A DNA stretch of 64,000 nt from Symmachiella dynata (GTDB lineage Bacteria; Planctomycetota; Planctomycetia; Planctomycetales; Planctomycetaceae): contig NZ_CP036276.1 in NCBI RefSeq assembly GCF_007747995.1, positions 5,384,001 through 5,448,000 on the forward strand, given 5' to 3'. This document shows, in pieces, positions 63,516 through 64,000 of this stretch. The first letter of the stretch is position 1; each line of letters starts with the position of its first letter. The notes below the pieces were generated by a model that worked only from the letters and a program-made list of their open reading frames with translations, was not told where the DNA came from and did not search any database. A program made the position numbers and the translations under genes.

Positions 63516-63687
63516 AACGGTACATAGAACAGGATTTGCAGAAGAGTCGAAAAAATACGATCCAGTCGCGCGGCGAGACAGGTGCCGCACTCCCAACCAC
63601 CCCAAGGATTTCAGGGCCGGGAGTGTAATCGCTCACTGGAATCCCCGAAAGAGGAACTGCGCAGCTGACGGGCGATTGAAATTCGCG

Positions 63688-64000
63688 CTAATCGGCGTCC
63701 GGCAGGGAGAATTGAATCCGCTTTGCCGGTTCTTGTCCGGCAGCGAATCGGACTTCGGTACCCGGCGGAACGTGGGAGATGCCGATTTTGGGGCCAACCA
63801 GCAGACCGTATCGTGGGGTCTCAGGAGGCGGATCGGGCAATTCGACCGACGGGGGATATTCGGCTCCGAGCACTCGGACAAGGCGATCCGAACCATCTGG
63901 GCGGGTCAATTCAAGCAATTGGCCCTTAGCAAAGAGACCATGCTGGTCGGCGGTAAACCCAATCAGGGCAAGTCCGCGGCCTTTGATTTTCAGTGCGTGT
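63688..64000 (-). CDS. C-terminal part of a gene running off the right edge
   Basis: The frame is open from the window edge down to the TAG at 63688, giving 104 codons without a stop. The visible part contains KGRGLALIGFTADQHGLFAKGQ, then LELTRPDGSDRLVRVLGAEYPPSVELP and a Pro-rich stretch, ending RIQFSLPDAD. A beta-rich fold is likely. No family was recognised, and the start lies beyond the window. Confidence 0.6.
   Translation of the reverse strand, partial: HALKIKGRGLALIGFTADQHGLFAKGQLLELTRPDGSDRLVRVLGAEYPPSVELPDPPPETPRYGLLVGPKIGISHVPPGTEVRFAAGQEPAKRIQFSLPDAD

Larger units (their letters stand above)
63368..63687. other. Intergenic region with inverted and dispersed repeats
   Basis: 320 bp with no supported gene; the minus-strand frame over 63331-63636 overlaps the GT87 gene and reads through the repeat. 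It holds a 12-bp inverted pair (63387/63451) and the GGCGAAGC palindrome copy 2 (63492-63515). It should also hold the GT87 promoter, which was not identified. Confidence 0.5.

Noticed and set aside
63331-63636. Minus-strand open frame of 101 codons upstream of the GT87 gene
   Set aside because: It overlaps the GT87 start and reads through the dispersed GGCGAAGC repeat; no domain or ribosome site.

Overview
The window looks like a chromosomal segment from a planctomycete, most likely order Planctomycetales. The evidence is two PSCyt1/DUF1549/DUF1553 plus DUF1501 gene pairs, Tat-exported NHL, WD40 and PQQ beta-propeller proteins, an EF-hand protein beside a DUF1501 gene, a MoxR-DUF58-BatA array and a gamma-carboxylase homologue. 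GC content is moderate to high. Species assignment is not possible by eye. No rRNA, tRNA, CRISPR array or transposase gene was found.

Layout. 37-4114: a cytochrome-type PSCyt1/DUF1549/DUF1553 protein followed by its DUF1501 partner. 4347-7362 (minus strand): an NHL-repeat protein, an AT-richer WD40 protein and a small membrane protein. 7613-9768 (plus): an HpcH/HpaI-type aldolase and a serine beta-lactamase-fold hydrolase. 10146-15324 (minus): a membrane-anchored PQQ propeller, a thioredoxin-fold lipoprotein with an incomplete CxxC site, trpC, and an alpha/beta hydrolase. 15575-18861 (plus): a planctomycete hypothetical and a vitamin K-dependent gamma-carboxylase-like HTTM protein. 19209-23735: a short DUF1549/DUF1553 gene, a DUF1501 gene and a protein with about 11 EF-hand-like loops, overlapping like an operon.

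23813-52244 is a roughly 28-kb run of 16 genes on one strand. It combines a coiled-coil membrane protein, an iron-type ABC importer whose ATPase is fused to an NHL propeller, a large VWA/amidotransferase-like membrane protein, MoxR, DUF58, a BatA-like VWA protein, two large membrane proteins with soluble exported domains, and two ABC-2 modules (one ATPase with two permeases, one ATPase with three tandem paralogous permeases). Many junctions overlap by 4 nt, so much of it is probably co-transcribed and acts at the cell envelope. This is the best candidate in the window for a functionally undescribed system. A good sigma70-type promoter lies in front of it.

52284-64000: a short unknown protein (minus); feoA-feoA-feoB ferrous iron uptake; an NAD-type formate dehydrogenase with a NuoE-NuoF fusion subunit and a Cys-type molybdenum subunit that lacks the usual His-Cys3 cluster motif; a response regulator fused to an RsbW-like kinase domain; a GT87-type membrane glycosyltransferase (minus); and the 3' part of a gene running off the right edge (minus).

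Intergenic DNA is rich in small dispersed repeats. These include two copies of a 137-147 bp element with AACCACGAAA-type inverted ends, a CACAGAG element, a 136-bp element with 24-bp hairpin-forming inverted ends plus a truncated copy, and several short palindromes that share a GGAGC/GCTCC core at the loop. The three widest gaps inside the 28-kb array all contain such repeats.
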